From: Enterococcus raffinosus
GTDB lineage: Bacteria > Bacillota > Bacilli > Lactobacillales > Enterococcaceae
DNA length: 64,000 nt
Assembly: GCF_018917525.1 (NCBI RefSeq)
Contig: NZ_JAHLOS010000026.1
Span: 1-64,000 of the forward strand
Direction: 5' to 3'
Numbering within the stretch: position 1 is the first letter of the stretch; each line of letters begins with the position of its first letter. Shown here piece after piece: positions 56,424-64,000 of this stretch. The notes under the pieces were generated by a model. It saw nothing but the letters and a program-made list of their open reading frames with translations, had not been told where the DNA came from and did not search any database. The translations under genes and the position numbers were made by a program.

Positions 56424-59197
56424 TATACGCTAATTTCTTCATTATTCTTAAGCAATTGATAAATATAGTATCGCTCTGATGTTGGGATTGTGATGCGAAG
56501 CTGACTTTCTAGCTCATTCAACCCACGATTCATTACGACATTATCTGTAACGTTTTGATAAATCCGTTTGGACTCCTCATCAATTTTCAACGGCTGCTGC
56601 AAAATCCCTCGTTCGATCGTTCCAGCCATGTGCATCACGAAGTTCACCATTAAGGCATATTCAGAAGAAGCTCCCTCACTAGTAATGATGGTTTTTGCTA
56701 AACGCCACAGCGGATCAATCAGTTTATTCGGGTTAATAAAGGTAAAGCTTTCCTCCATAAACTTGATACACAATTCCCGCGCTTTATTTGCATCAAGCAC
56801 GACTTCTTCTTGCTCAGATAAATCATTTTCTAATAATAGCTCATCTAAAATTTGATCCGCCTTTTGATTGATAAATTTCTCCATTGGAATATAGGGCGCA
56901 CCCACTTTTGGATCCATGATTCCTGTCGTTGCTAAAATCTTGTATTCTTCTTTAAACACAGGAACCTTTGTTTTAATATCTGCAACAGCTAATGTTAATA
57001 CGTCGATATGCTTTAAATTCCGCTGTTGCAATGGACGTTCGATGATTTCCTTCAAACGCTGGGCAGTCCCCTCACCAGAAGCACAAATGGCTAAAATTGC
57101 TTGTTTTTCCTGTGGCTCTTCTTTTTCCGGCATGACATGGCCATAGCCTCGGAAGCCTTGTAACGATTCATACAACTCATCTACTCCTGAGCCCAATACA
57201 CTTGATTTCCGCGCAGCTTCGATCAACAACGGTGTCGTGACCATATCTAGTGTACAAACTTCAACTCCAGTATCTTTTTGAATTTCTTCATTAAAGGTAG
57301 CCAATGAACCCATGTCTACCATGATCAGTACTCCACTGCCTTCATCGATCTTAGTCACCGCTTCACGCATCTTTTCATAAGCGACTCTTGGATGCATGTC
57401 TAGCGGCATATCAACGGCAATGATATTCGTTACATCTAATAACTCACGAACGACTTGAGCCATTGAAGTAGCTGTACTGTTTCCATGAGCTGCCACAACG
57501 ACACCGATTTTCCCTGAAGACTGATCTTCTCGTAAGGAAACAAGCAGAACGGTCAAATAGTATTCTTCACTGTCGGGAATATCTACTTGAAATTCTTTTT
57601 CAACTAAGCGACGAATTTCACGGGCTACTGCAAACTCTGTTGGATAATCCTTTGCCATTTCCCGAATATTAGCATTTGTCTCCCGCGTTTCCCCAACATG
57701 AATTTTTTTCAAGAAGGAAGAAATGTGAAGACTCATAGCATAAATAAAGTTTTGTTGGAAATGTGTATCTAATCGTTCACTAACTAAAGCGGCAATTTTA
57801 TTGCTGACGTCAATTACATGCTTATCAACAAACTCAGTCAGTCGAGTCTCCGTATCAAAAGTAAAGCCATGATCTTTGTAAAATGATTTCAAATGAACAT
57901 TGATATCTGTAGAGATAAAATGATTGATCGTTTCTTGATCTAAGCCTTCTGTCTTTAACAACGCCGCTTTATCACCGATGATGTCATATAAATTATAGGG
58001 CAATTCATAGGTGTCTGTTTTGATTAACTCGTCAATCTCATTAGGTGTGACCACCATCTCTGGTTCAAGATATGGTGAGATATCCGTTGATTTGATTCGA
58101 TCAGCGGAAAGCTGTACTAATCCTGCTTTGATTCCTTCAGTCAGGTCATTCAGAGTAATGTGAATCTCTTCTTGCATCATATGATTCATAAATCCGCGAG
58201 CACAAATCAATTGCACATTGGATTTCAACTGTCCAACATTCCCGTAAGAAACGCTGCCTAATAAGGCTTTCACAACATCTTCTGTCAAGGTAATTTTCCG
58301 TTGAATTCGATTGGCTTCCATCGCTACCATCACACGAACTAAATCCAGTTGCTCAGCCGCTGGTCGACTGCCAAAGGCTGGCATTTGAATATTGATCGGG
58401 ATACGTCGAACAAAGGTATCTAATAATGCTGAATGAGGATCTTCTGTTGTTGCTCCCACGATTCGAACATTCGCAAACCGGTTCTTACCGGTTTCACCGA
58501 GCCGACTGTAGGTTCCATGATCCATAAAGTAGAAGATCATTTCTTGACCTTCTGGCGGTAAACGGTGAATCTCATCTAGGAATAGCATGCCGCCATCGGC
58601 CTGTTGGATCAGACCGTCTTTTTCTACATCTGCACCTGTAAAGGCGCCTTTTTCGTAACCAAATAGGTGACTCATCAATAATTCTGGGTTATTTGCATAG
58701 TCTGCACAGTTGAAAACCACCAATTCACGATCCGCTTCCACTACCCCTTCTGTTTGAGCAAACTGGAACATGGCATGGGCAAAAAAGGTTTTCCCCGAAC
58801 CAGTAGGGCCTGTGATCAAGCAGTTCAATCCGCGAGGCGGATACAATATTGCTGCCTTAGCTTGTTCTACTGCATTGCGCATACTTCCAGTAGAGCCGAT
58901 GATTTGAGTGAACACATTGCCGGTATTTTTGTTTAGAATCTTTTTCTCCGGCGGCTCCACAACACGTGTGTGCGTCTGAGGGACTTCTGCGTCAAACGAC
59001 GTTGCTACTGACTGGCTCGAAACAAAATAGCGAACAGGTCTTCCTTCACTTTTGCTTAAATGACCATCCTTAACAAGAAGATTTAAATCTTTACTGGCAT
59101 TTGTCCGTTGAATATCCAATGAATCCGCTACATCTTTTGTCGTTACATTTGCATTTTCTGAAACAAAGCGATAAATGCGGTCAATCCGTCGTTCCAT
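56423..59197 (-). CDS. mptR: LevR/MptR-type sigma-54-dependent PTS activator
   Basis: A 924-residue enhancer-binding protein. A short N-terminal winged helix (about 1-60) is followed by an AAA+ domain with Walker A GPTGSGKT (130-137), the sigma-54 contact loop GAFTGA (184-189) and Walker B GMLFLDEIH. PRD1, an EIIA-Man-like domain with VVAAHGNSTATSMA, an EIIB-Gat-like domain and PRD2 follow. Phosphorylation at the PRDs by HPr and PTS components switches it. It controls the man operon downstream; in E. faecalis and Listeria loss of the matching gene gives resistance to class IIa bacteriocins. Confidence 0.92.
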   Translation of the reverse strand: MERRIDRIYRFVSENANVTTKDVADSLDIQRTNASKDLNLLVKDGHLSKSEGRPVRYFVSSQSVATSFDAEVPQTHTRVVEPPEKKILNKNTGNVFTQIIGSTGSMRNAVEQAKAAILYPPRGLNCLITGPTGSGKTFFAHAMFQFAQTEGVVEADRELVVFNCADYANNPELLMSHLFGYEKGAFTGADVEKDGLIQQADGGMLFLDEIHRLPPEGQEMIFYFMDHGTYSRLGETGKNRFANVRIVGATTEDPHSALLDTFVRRIPINIQMPAFGSRPAAEQLDLVRVMVAMEANRIQRKITLTEDVVKALLGSVSYGNVGQLKSNVQLICARGFMNHMMQEEIHITLNDLTEGIKAGLVQLSADRIKSTDISPYLEPEMVVTPNEIDELIKTDTYELPYNLYDIIGDKAALLKTEGLDQETINHFISTDINVHLKSFYKDHGFTFDTETRLTEFVDKHVIDVSNKIAALVSERLDTHFQQNFIYAMSLHISSFLKKIHVGETRETNANIREMAKDYPTEFAVAREIRRLVEKEFQVDIPDSEEYYLTVLLVSLREDQSSGKIGVVVAAHGNSTATSMAQVVRELLDVTNIIAVDMPLDMHPRVAYEKMREAVTKIDEGSGVLIMVDMGSLATFNEEIQKDTGVEVCTLDMVTTPLLIEAARKSSVLGSGVDELYESLQGFRGYGHVMPEKEEPQEKQAILAICASGEGTAQRLKEIIERPLQQRNLKHIDVLTLAVADIKTKVPVFKEEYKILATTGIMDPKVGAPYIPMEKFINQKADQILDELLLENDLSEQEEVVLDANKARELCIKFMEESFTFINPNKLIDPLWRLAKTIITSEGASSEYALMVNFVMHMAGTIERGILQQPLKIDEESKRIYQNVTDNVVMNRGLNELESQLRITIPTSERYYIYQLLKNNEEISV

Positions 59198-59584
59198 TCA
59201 GTCACCTTCTTTATTAGTGTATTCCATATTATCAATCATCTATAGTTTTTATTAAAATGTCAAATATTTCGCTATAAAATAATACACTATATTTTTGAAA
59301 AATGAAAATTTTTGGGAATTTCTACCTATTGACCTTAAAACATATTTAAGTTTCTTATCTATTTCTTTGACGTTTTATTTTTTCTTGTTGTGTTTCTTCT
59401 ATTATAATAGAAGATAACTTCGGTTCTTTTTCAAAACAAAAAAGAAAATTTATTTTTCATCAAAGCGTCTATTCGGGGAACTATTTTTCCATTTGCCAAG
59501 AAAGAGCCAAATTTTTATTGGATTTTGCCAGTCACTAAAAATCCGACTCGATTAATTTATTACCTCAATATCTCATGAACAATA
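59198..59584. other. AT-rich intergenic
   Basis: Promoter region of the LevR-type gene on the minus strand. No frame with a ribosome site. A TATTATAATAGAA-like AT stretch is at about 59400-59411. Nothing else is supported. Confidence 0.4.
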
Positions 59585-59616
59585 AAAAATCTTACCTCAA
59601 AACGAGATAAGATTTT
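59585..59616 (-). terminator. Terminator after trkH
   Basis: On the minus strand AAAATCTTATCTC pairs with GAGGTAAGATTTT, followed by Ts. Confidence 0.8.
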
Positions 59617-59635
59617 AACACAAGCTCTTTGACCA

Positions 59636-61075
59636 TTAACTCTTCCAAAGTGATTTTGAAAAAAGTAAAAGAATCGGAAAAATTTCCAGTCTGCCTGCTA
59701 GCATCGCAAAGGAAAGCGTCCATTTAGAAAAATCCGATAAAAAACCAAAGTTTCCTGTTGGTCCTATCGCTTTAAATCCTGGGCCAACATTATTGATACA
59801 GGTTGCGACAGCAGAAAAGGTTGTTTGAAAATCGAGATTTTCCAAAGATAAAATTAGCAATGAGACCGCAAAAACTAATAGATAAAGGACCAAATAGGAA
59901 TAAACATTACTGATCGTTTTAGGAGCGATCGCTTCTCCTTCAAAATTCAAGGTCGTTACACTACGAGAATGGATCATTTTTTTCAACTCTTGGATAGCCT
60001 GTTTTGATAGCATAATGATCCGAGACACCTTGATTCCCCCACCAGTCGATCCCGCACAAGCACCAATAAACATTAATAGCAGTAAGATCGTTTGAGAAAA
60101 CATCGGCCAATTATCATAATTTGTGGTGGTAAAGCCTGTTGTGGTGATAATTGAGGCCACTTGAAACACCGCATAACGAAATGCTTTCAAGTAAGACGGA
60201 TACTGTGAAGCAATATTGAGCGTGATCAAAAGCGTCGATCCCGCAATAATCGCTAAATAGCCACGCAATTCTTCACTTTTTAATACCGGAGCAATTTTTC
60301 CGATCAAAAAGAAATAAATCAGATTAAAGTTGATTCCAAAGAGAATCATGAAAGCAGTAATGATACCGTCAATATACGCACTGTTGTAAACAGCAATTCC
60401 TTCATTGGACATGGAGAATCCGCCTGTTCCAGCAGTCGCAAATGAATTTAAAATACTGTCAAAAACTGGCATACCACCGAGTATCAGTAAAATAATCTGC
60501 ACTAAGGTCAACGCGGCATAGATCACATAAAGAATCCGAGCAGTCACTCGAACCTTAGACACTAATTTTCCAATAACTGGACCAGGCATCTCCGCCTTCA
60601 AGATATGCATCGTACGTCCTGAAGCTAATGGAATAAAGGCGACAGTGAACACCAATATTCCCATACCACCGACCCAATGGGTAAAGCTTCGCCAAAATAG
60701 ACTTGCGTGACTTAAACCATCTAAGCTGGATAAAATGGATGAGCCGGTCGTAGTAAAACCAGAGACAGTTTCAAAGAATGCATCCGTAAAAGAAGGAATC
60801 TCCCCAGTAAGCATAAATGGAAGAGCACCAAAAACCGATAAAAGAAACCAGCTGACCCCAACAATGAAGAAACCTTCTCTAGCATAAATGTTACGATTTT
60901 TCGGAAGCTTTCGACTCATTAATAACCCAATCAAGAAAACAAATACTGCTACGATCGCATAGGAAAGGCCGACATGCTCTTGATAAATGAAGGAGACTAC
61001 TAAAGGAAGCAGCAACAGAACCGCTTCGACCTTTAATAGTTTTCCCAATGTGAATAGAACCATTTTTTTATTCAT
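59636..61075 (-). CDS. trkH: Potassium uptake membrane subunit TrkH/KtrB
   Basis: A 479-residue K+ translocating protein. Four repeated pore units can be recognised, with filter-like segments TTTGSS, GTGGFS, TTGFTT and NNVGPG. The third carries the intramembrane GACAGSTGGGIKV loop. Works with the NAD-binding TrkA encoded just upstream. Starts 12 bases after trkA. Confidence 0.94.
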   Translation of the reverse strand: MNKKMVLFTLGKLLKVEAVLLLLPLVVSFIYQEHVGLSYAIVAVFVFLIGLLMSRKLPKNRNIYAREGFFIVGVSWFLLSVFGALPFMLTGEIPSFTDAFFETVSGFTTTGSSILSSLDGLSHASLFWRSFTHWVGGMGILVFTVAFIPLASGRTMHILKAEMPGPVIGKLVSKVRVTARILYVIYAALTLVQIILLILGGMPVFDSILNSFATAGTGGFSMSNEGIAVYNSAYIDGIITAFMILFGINFNLIYFFLIGKIAPVLKSEELRGYLAIIAGSTLLITLNIASQYPSYLKAFRYAVFQVASIITTTGFTTTNYDNWPMFSQTILLLLMFIGACAGSTGGGIKVSRIIMLSKQAIQELKKMIHSRSVTTLNFEGEAIAPKTISNVYSYLVLYLLVFAVSLLILSLENLDFQTTFSAVATCINNVGPGFKAIGPTGNFGFLSDFSKWTLSFAMLAGRLEIFPILLLFSKSLWKS

Positions 61076-61087
61076 TATGATCCACCA

Positions 61088-62455
61088 TTATTTCCTTACC
61101 AGATCATTTAAATTACAAATCTTCCGATTGGTTGTTATGACGACCAGATGATCCTTCAAGCGAATCTGAGTGTCGCCTTTCGGAATGACAAAACCTCGTT
61201 CTCTTGAAATCGCCGCAATCAACGTATTATTCTTCAAATTAACCTCAGAAACCTTTTTATTTAAGAAGCAGGTTTGCTGTGTCACCACAAATTCCATCGC
61301 TTCCACCTCGTCATTGACTAAGCGATGCAATGTTCTGACACCACCATCCTCGTCTTTATTATTCTTTGCGCGGACAAAGCGTAGAATATGCCCAGCAATA
61401 ATATTCTTGGGCGAGATCACGCTATCAATCTCTAATTGATCTAAGACATCCATAAAATTTGTCCGGGTAACTTTTGCGACGGTTTTTTTTGCCTTCATTT
61501 GTTTGCCATATAAAGAAATCACGATGTTTTCTTCATCTAAACCCGTTAGAGCGACAAACGCATCTACATTCTCGATGCCTTCTTCGATCAACACTTCCTC
61601 ATCGCTGCCATCGGATTCAATAATCGTCACATCCGGAAGTTTTCTCGAAAGCTCTAGACAACGCTTCGGATTATTTTCGATAATCTTGACTTCGATTCCC
61701 TGCTCTACAAGTTGGCGCGACAAATAAAAGGCGATTCGTCCACCGCCGACAATGATGACACGTTTTGTTTTTTGTTCAAATAAATTAATATCATGGCAAA
61801 AACGGACCAAATCCCGATGCTGCCCCATCACATGAATACGGTCACCTTGTTCAAGGATCGTATTGCCATCAGGTATGATCAGCTCATCTTTTCTGCGTAC
61901 CGCACAAATCAATACATTCGTTTTTGAAATCTTATACAAGCGATTTAACGGCACATTGATCAATTTCGCATTTTCTCGTAAACGGAACTCCGCCATTTCG
62001 ATCTTGCCGCCAACAAAAGTGTCCACCTTAAACGCCGAAGGAAACAACAATATCCGACGAATCTCATTTGCAGCTTCCAGCTCCGGATTAATGATCATAG
62101 AAATCCCAAGCTGATCCCGCATAAAGGAACGCTGTTTTAAGTAATCTGGATTTCGTACACGGGCAATCGAATTTTTTGCCCCCATTTTTTTCGCCATTAA
62201 ACAAGCCAAAATATTTAACTCATCCGATTCGGTCACTGCAATAATGATGTCTGTATCATTAACGCCAGCCTCCAGTAAAATATCATAAGAAGCCCCATTG
62301 CCTACAACGCCTAATACATCGTACTGATTGACGATTGCCTCGACCTTTTCAGCATGTAAATCAATGACAACCACATCATAATCATAGTCTTCATCAGACA
62401 AATGCTGAGTCAGCGATTTGCCGACTTTTCCAGCACCTAAAACAATAATTTTCAT
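61088..62455 (-). CDS. trkA: Trk potassium uptake regulator TrkA
   Basis: A 455-residue cytoplasmic protein with two RCK units, each with a Rossmann fold: KIIVLGAGKVGKSL (residues 2-15) and RVIIVGGGRIAFYL (about 232). Each is followed by a TrkA-C domain. It binds NAD(H) or ATP and gates TrkH. First gene of the trkAH pair. Confidence 0.95.
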   Translation of the reverse strand: MKIIVLGAGKVGKSLTQHLSDEDYDYDVVVIDLHAEKVEAIVNQYDVLGVVGNGASYDILLEAGVNDTDIIIAVTESDELNILACLMAKKMGAKNSIARVRNPDYLKQRSFMRDQLGISMIINPELEAANEIRRILLFPSAFKVDTFVGGKIEMAEFRLRENAKLINVPLNRLYKISKTNVLICAVRRKDELIIPDGNTILEQGDRIHVMGQHRDLVRFCHDINLFEQKTKRVIIVGGGRIAFYLSRQLVEQGIEVKIIENNPKRCLELSRKLPDVTIIESDGSDEEVLIEEGIENVDAFVALTGLDEENIVISLYGKQMKAKKTVAKVTRTNFMDVLDQLEIDSVISPKNIIAGHILRFVRAKNNKDEDGGVRTLHRLVNDEVEAMEFVVTQQTCFLNKKVSEVNLKNNTLIAAISRERGFVIPKGDTQIRLKDHLVVITTNRKICNLNDLVRK

Positions 62456-62752
62456 TCTATCCTCCAGCTAAAAATTGATATTCTTATCCTCCATTCTAGC
62501 CTTTTCTACATAGGAAAACAACGGACTTTGCAAAAACGATTTTTCCATAATTATTCAAAATAAAGCGATTTTTTGGTTAGTTTAAAAATAAAACAAAACT
62601 ATTATAAGATTCATAATGATTCGGATGAAAAGATAAACAAAAATGTGTAAAAGGAAGATTGTTTTTTGTAATCCTCCTCCCCTAAATACAAAATAAAAAA
62701 GTATCCTAAGCAGAAATTTCTACTTAAAATACTCTTTGTAAATTATTCTATG
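62456..62752. other. Intergenic with terminator
   Basis: Contains the trkA promoter region on the minus strand and, at 62698-62737, an imperfect hairpin AGTATTTTAAGTAGAAA / TTTCTGCTTAGGATACT followed by Ts, which ends the SemiSWEET-like gene. No other gene is supported. Confidence 0.5.
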
Positions 62753-63019
62753 CTATATTATCGCTGTGAAAAATGTAATGGCTCCTAAAAAGATGCCTGG
62801 TATATTCGCAACAATAATTGGATAATCTTTTTTCTTCTGCATCGTAGCATAAATGACCCAAAAGATACAGTTAATCATCGCTACTAATGGTTGTATTGGA
62901 TTACCTTTATTTCCATCTAAATTATTCATGATCTGTGGAATGTATGAAACATACATCATCACCGACAGAAATGAAGCGATCCTTCCAAAAATCAGTACCG
63001 TTCGATCTTTCTTATTCAA
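62753..63019 (-). CDS. SemiSWEET-like sugar transporter
   Basis: An 88-residue protein with three membrane segments, as in bacterial SemiSWEETs, which dimerise to carry sugars. The PQ motif is in VSYIPQIMNNLDG, and MINCIFWVIYA carries the conserved Asn and Trp. The best start is TTG at 63019, eight bases after GAGGTG; a GTG at 63028 overlaps the ribosome site. Substrate unknown. Confidence 0.78.
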   Translation of the reverse strand: MNKKDRTVLIFGRIASFLSVMMYVSYIPQIMNNLDGNKGNPIQPLVAMINCIFWVIYATMQKKKDYPIIVANIPGIFLGAITFFTAII

Positions 63020-63097
63020 TAAACACACCTCAAAACTTCTTTCAATGGTAAAATTCTACCCTAAGATGAGAAAAGAAGCGAAATAAACGCATTAGGC

Positions 63098-63410
63098 TTG
63101 TTTGTGATAAGCGATTAATAACAGCGAAAAACTTCGGTGATTGCTGGACAAAGCACATTAAAATAGCTGGATATCCGGCTTTTTTAATTCCTCTGGTTCA
63201 GAGATAAGACTACCCAAGTTTAAATAATGATCAAGATAATTCCTCTTAATCTGGACTAATGTTTAGAAATTCAGAGCTAAATAAATCTAGTACGAAAGGC
63301 CCTAATATAATACCTACAAAAATAAAACCAACTGGCGAAGGTAAACGCTATGCTTCCTAATACTACTCTCCTAATAAAACCAAGCCCCCCATTAACGAAC
63401 ATGAAAACTC
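63098..63410 (-). pseudogene. Decayed N-terminus of a cation:proton antiporter
   Basis: Conceptual translation on the minus strand gives, in pieces with stops and frame changes, RLPSPVGFIFVGIILGPFVLDLF, then LRGIILIII, then LISEPEELKK and KAGYPAILMCFV. Together they follow the order expected for the first 100 residues of a Na+/H+ (CPA-type) antiporter. There are at least two frame shifts and a stop. The rest of the gene is missing; the next gene on the same strand begins at 63019. Confidence 0.6.
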
Positions 63411-63417
63411 CTTTACA

Positions 63418-63741
63418 CTACTCTCTTATTATTAGCTCATAACTAATTTCGGCAGACCGTAGAGATTGTTCATTCGCTAGAAACAGCCTATCTTGACGTT
63501 GATGCCGATGATCAATATGAAAATCTAGAATATATTCATGTCCTTCATCCAATAGATATAAACTAGGTTTTCCTTTTGGATGTTCATGCCACGAACCGTT
63601 TTGAATATCAAAAATATGGTGACCTAAACGAACCCGTCCCTTCTCCACTTTTATTCGAACGGTTCTTTTCCCCATTCCCATAATAGGAATCTCATAGTGT
63701 TTTAAACACCAACCTGGTACGAGGTGTATTCGTTTTTCCAT
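63418..63741 (-). CDS. Unknown small protein
   Basis: A 107-residue protein with no recognised domain or membrane segment; many His and Arg residues and a beta-rich look (KRTVRIKVEKGRVRLGHHIF). Its ATG overlaps no coding DNA of the ClC gene but follows that stop by one base (TGATATG), so it is probably co-translated. An in-frame GTG at 63771 would overlap the ClC end by 29 bases. Function unknown. Confidence 0.6.
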   Translation of the reverse strand: MEKRIHLVPGWCLKHYEIPIMGMGKRTVRIKVEKGRVRLGHHIFDIQNGSWHEHPKGKPSLYLLDEGHEYILDFHIDHRHQRQDRLFLANEQSLRSAEISYELIIRE

Positions 63742-63742
63742 A

Positions 63743-64000
63743 TCATTTTCTTTTCCTTCCAGCAATCTCACTAAGTCGGTATCCTTCTTGATCTTTCAAA
63801 AAGAAGTGTTTCGCCTCACTCACCGTTTGAGAAGTATAAATTCCCTGATGACCAGAAACACTGTAACTTATAAAAGAAGCAATCGCATAATAAGGTAATG
63901 CTTCCACCCCGAATAAATCAATTCCTAACATAATAGTAGTAATAGGAACATTCGCCGCACACCCAAATACTGAAATTAAACCCAATGCTGCTAAGAAGGA
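63743..64000 (-). CDS. ClC-type chloride channel, C-terminal end (partial)
   Basis: The last 85 codons of a gene that runs off the right edge. The segment GLISVFGCAANVPITTIMLGIDLFG matches the conserved region of the ClC family near the fourth anion-binding motif, followed by one membrane segment and a basic tail. The family carries Cl-/H+ exchange. The N-terminus is beyond the window. Confidence 0.8.
   Translation of the reverse strand, partial: SFLAALGLISVFGCAANVPITTIMLGIDLFGVEALPYYAIASFISYSVSGHQGIYTSQTVSEAKHFFLKDQEGYRLSEIAGRKRK

Overview
This 64 kb window looks like chromosome from an Enterococcus or a close relative. It is low in G+C. It carries a WalRK-HIJ locus, a mannose PTS operon with a LevR/MptR-type sigma-54 activator and a ManO gene, LPXTG-type surface proteins including one with a SEC10/PgrA-like domain, and a class Ib ribonucleotide reductase. 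A complete leuABCD set suggests a species other than the typical leucine-requiring E. faecalis or E. faecium, but the species cannot be fixed from sequence alone. No prophage, insertion sequence, CRISPR array or rRNA operon was seen.

Layout. 0-7.4 kb: walR-walK-walH-walI-walJ, then degV and a DUF1836 gene, all on the minus strand. 7.5-13.7 kb: an accessory interval with an isolated tRNA-Lys(CUU), a small YPXTG-anchored surface protein, a large coiled-coil LPXTG protein with a coupled upstream mini-ORF, and the decayed remains of a paralogue of the small surface protein. 13.7-20 kb: an oligopeptide ABC transporter (oppA, then oppBCDF) with a DUF3899 gene between. 20.3-25.3 kb: plus-strand leuABCD, preceded by a Leu-Leu-Leu leader peptide and a strong terminator, which is the layout of ribosome-mediated attenuation. 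25.3-27.9 kb: a multidrug-type ABC exporter broken by one TGA codon inside Walker A, plus its MarR-type regulator with a very clear self-operator. 28-31 kb: a ferrous iron uptake operon (feoA, feoB and a small Cys-rich protein) behind a Fur-type box. 31-35 kb: nrdH, nrdE and nrdF with tandem NrdR boxes.

35-40.2 kb: a two-component system followed by an ABC transporter. 40.3-43.7 kb: MgtC-like protein, pseudouridine synthase, a Vat/CatB-like acetyltransferase that seems to start at ATT, and nagB. 43.8-46.4 kb: an unusual three-gene operon of an M20 amidohydrolase, a DUF3100 membrane protein and a small membrane protein. This is the best candidate here for a little-described system (uptake of an amide-linked substrate and its hydrolysis). 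46.7-52.4 kb: mannitol operon mtlA-mtlR-mtlF-mtlD with a visible MtlR-type operator and cre site; MtlA carries a second, cysteine-less IIB domain. 52.4-59.2 kb: mannose-family PTS (separate IIB, IIAB, IIC, IID, ManO) and its sigma-54 activator, with a near-consensus -24/-12 promoter. 59.6-62.5 kb: TrkH/TrkA potassium uptake. 62.7-64 kb: a SemiSWEET-like protein, a decayed cation:proton antiporter, an unknown small gene and the end of a ClC-type chloride channel gene that runs off the window.

The genes mainly serve envelope sensing, peptide and sugar uptake, iron and potassium transport, and nucleotide and leucine synthesis. Several control layers can be read directly: leucine attenuation, MarR self-control, Fur, NrdR, NagR, MtlR/CcpA, sigma-54/LevR and candidate CodY boxes. 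All assignments rest on reading motifs and families by eye; no database search was run.
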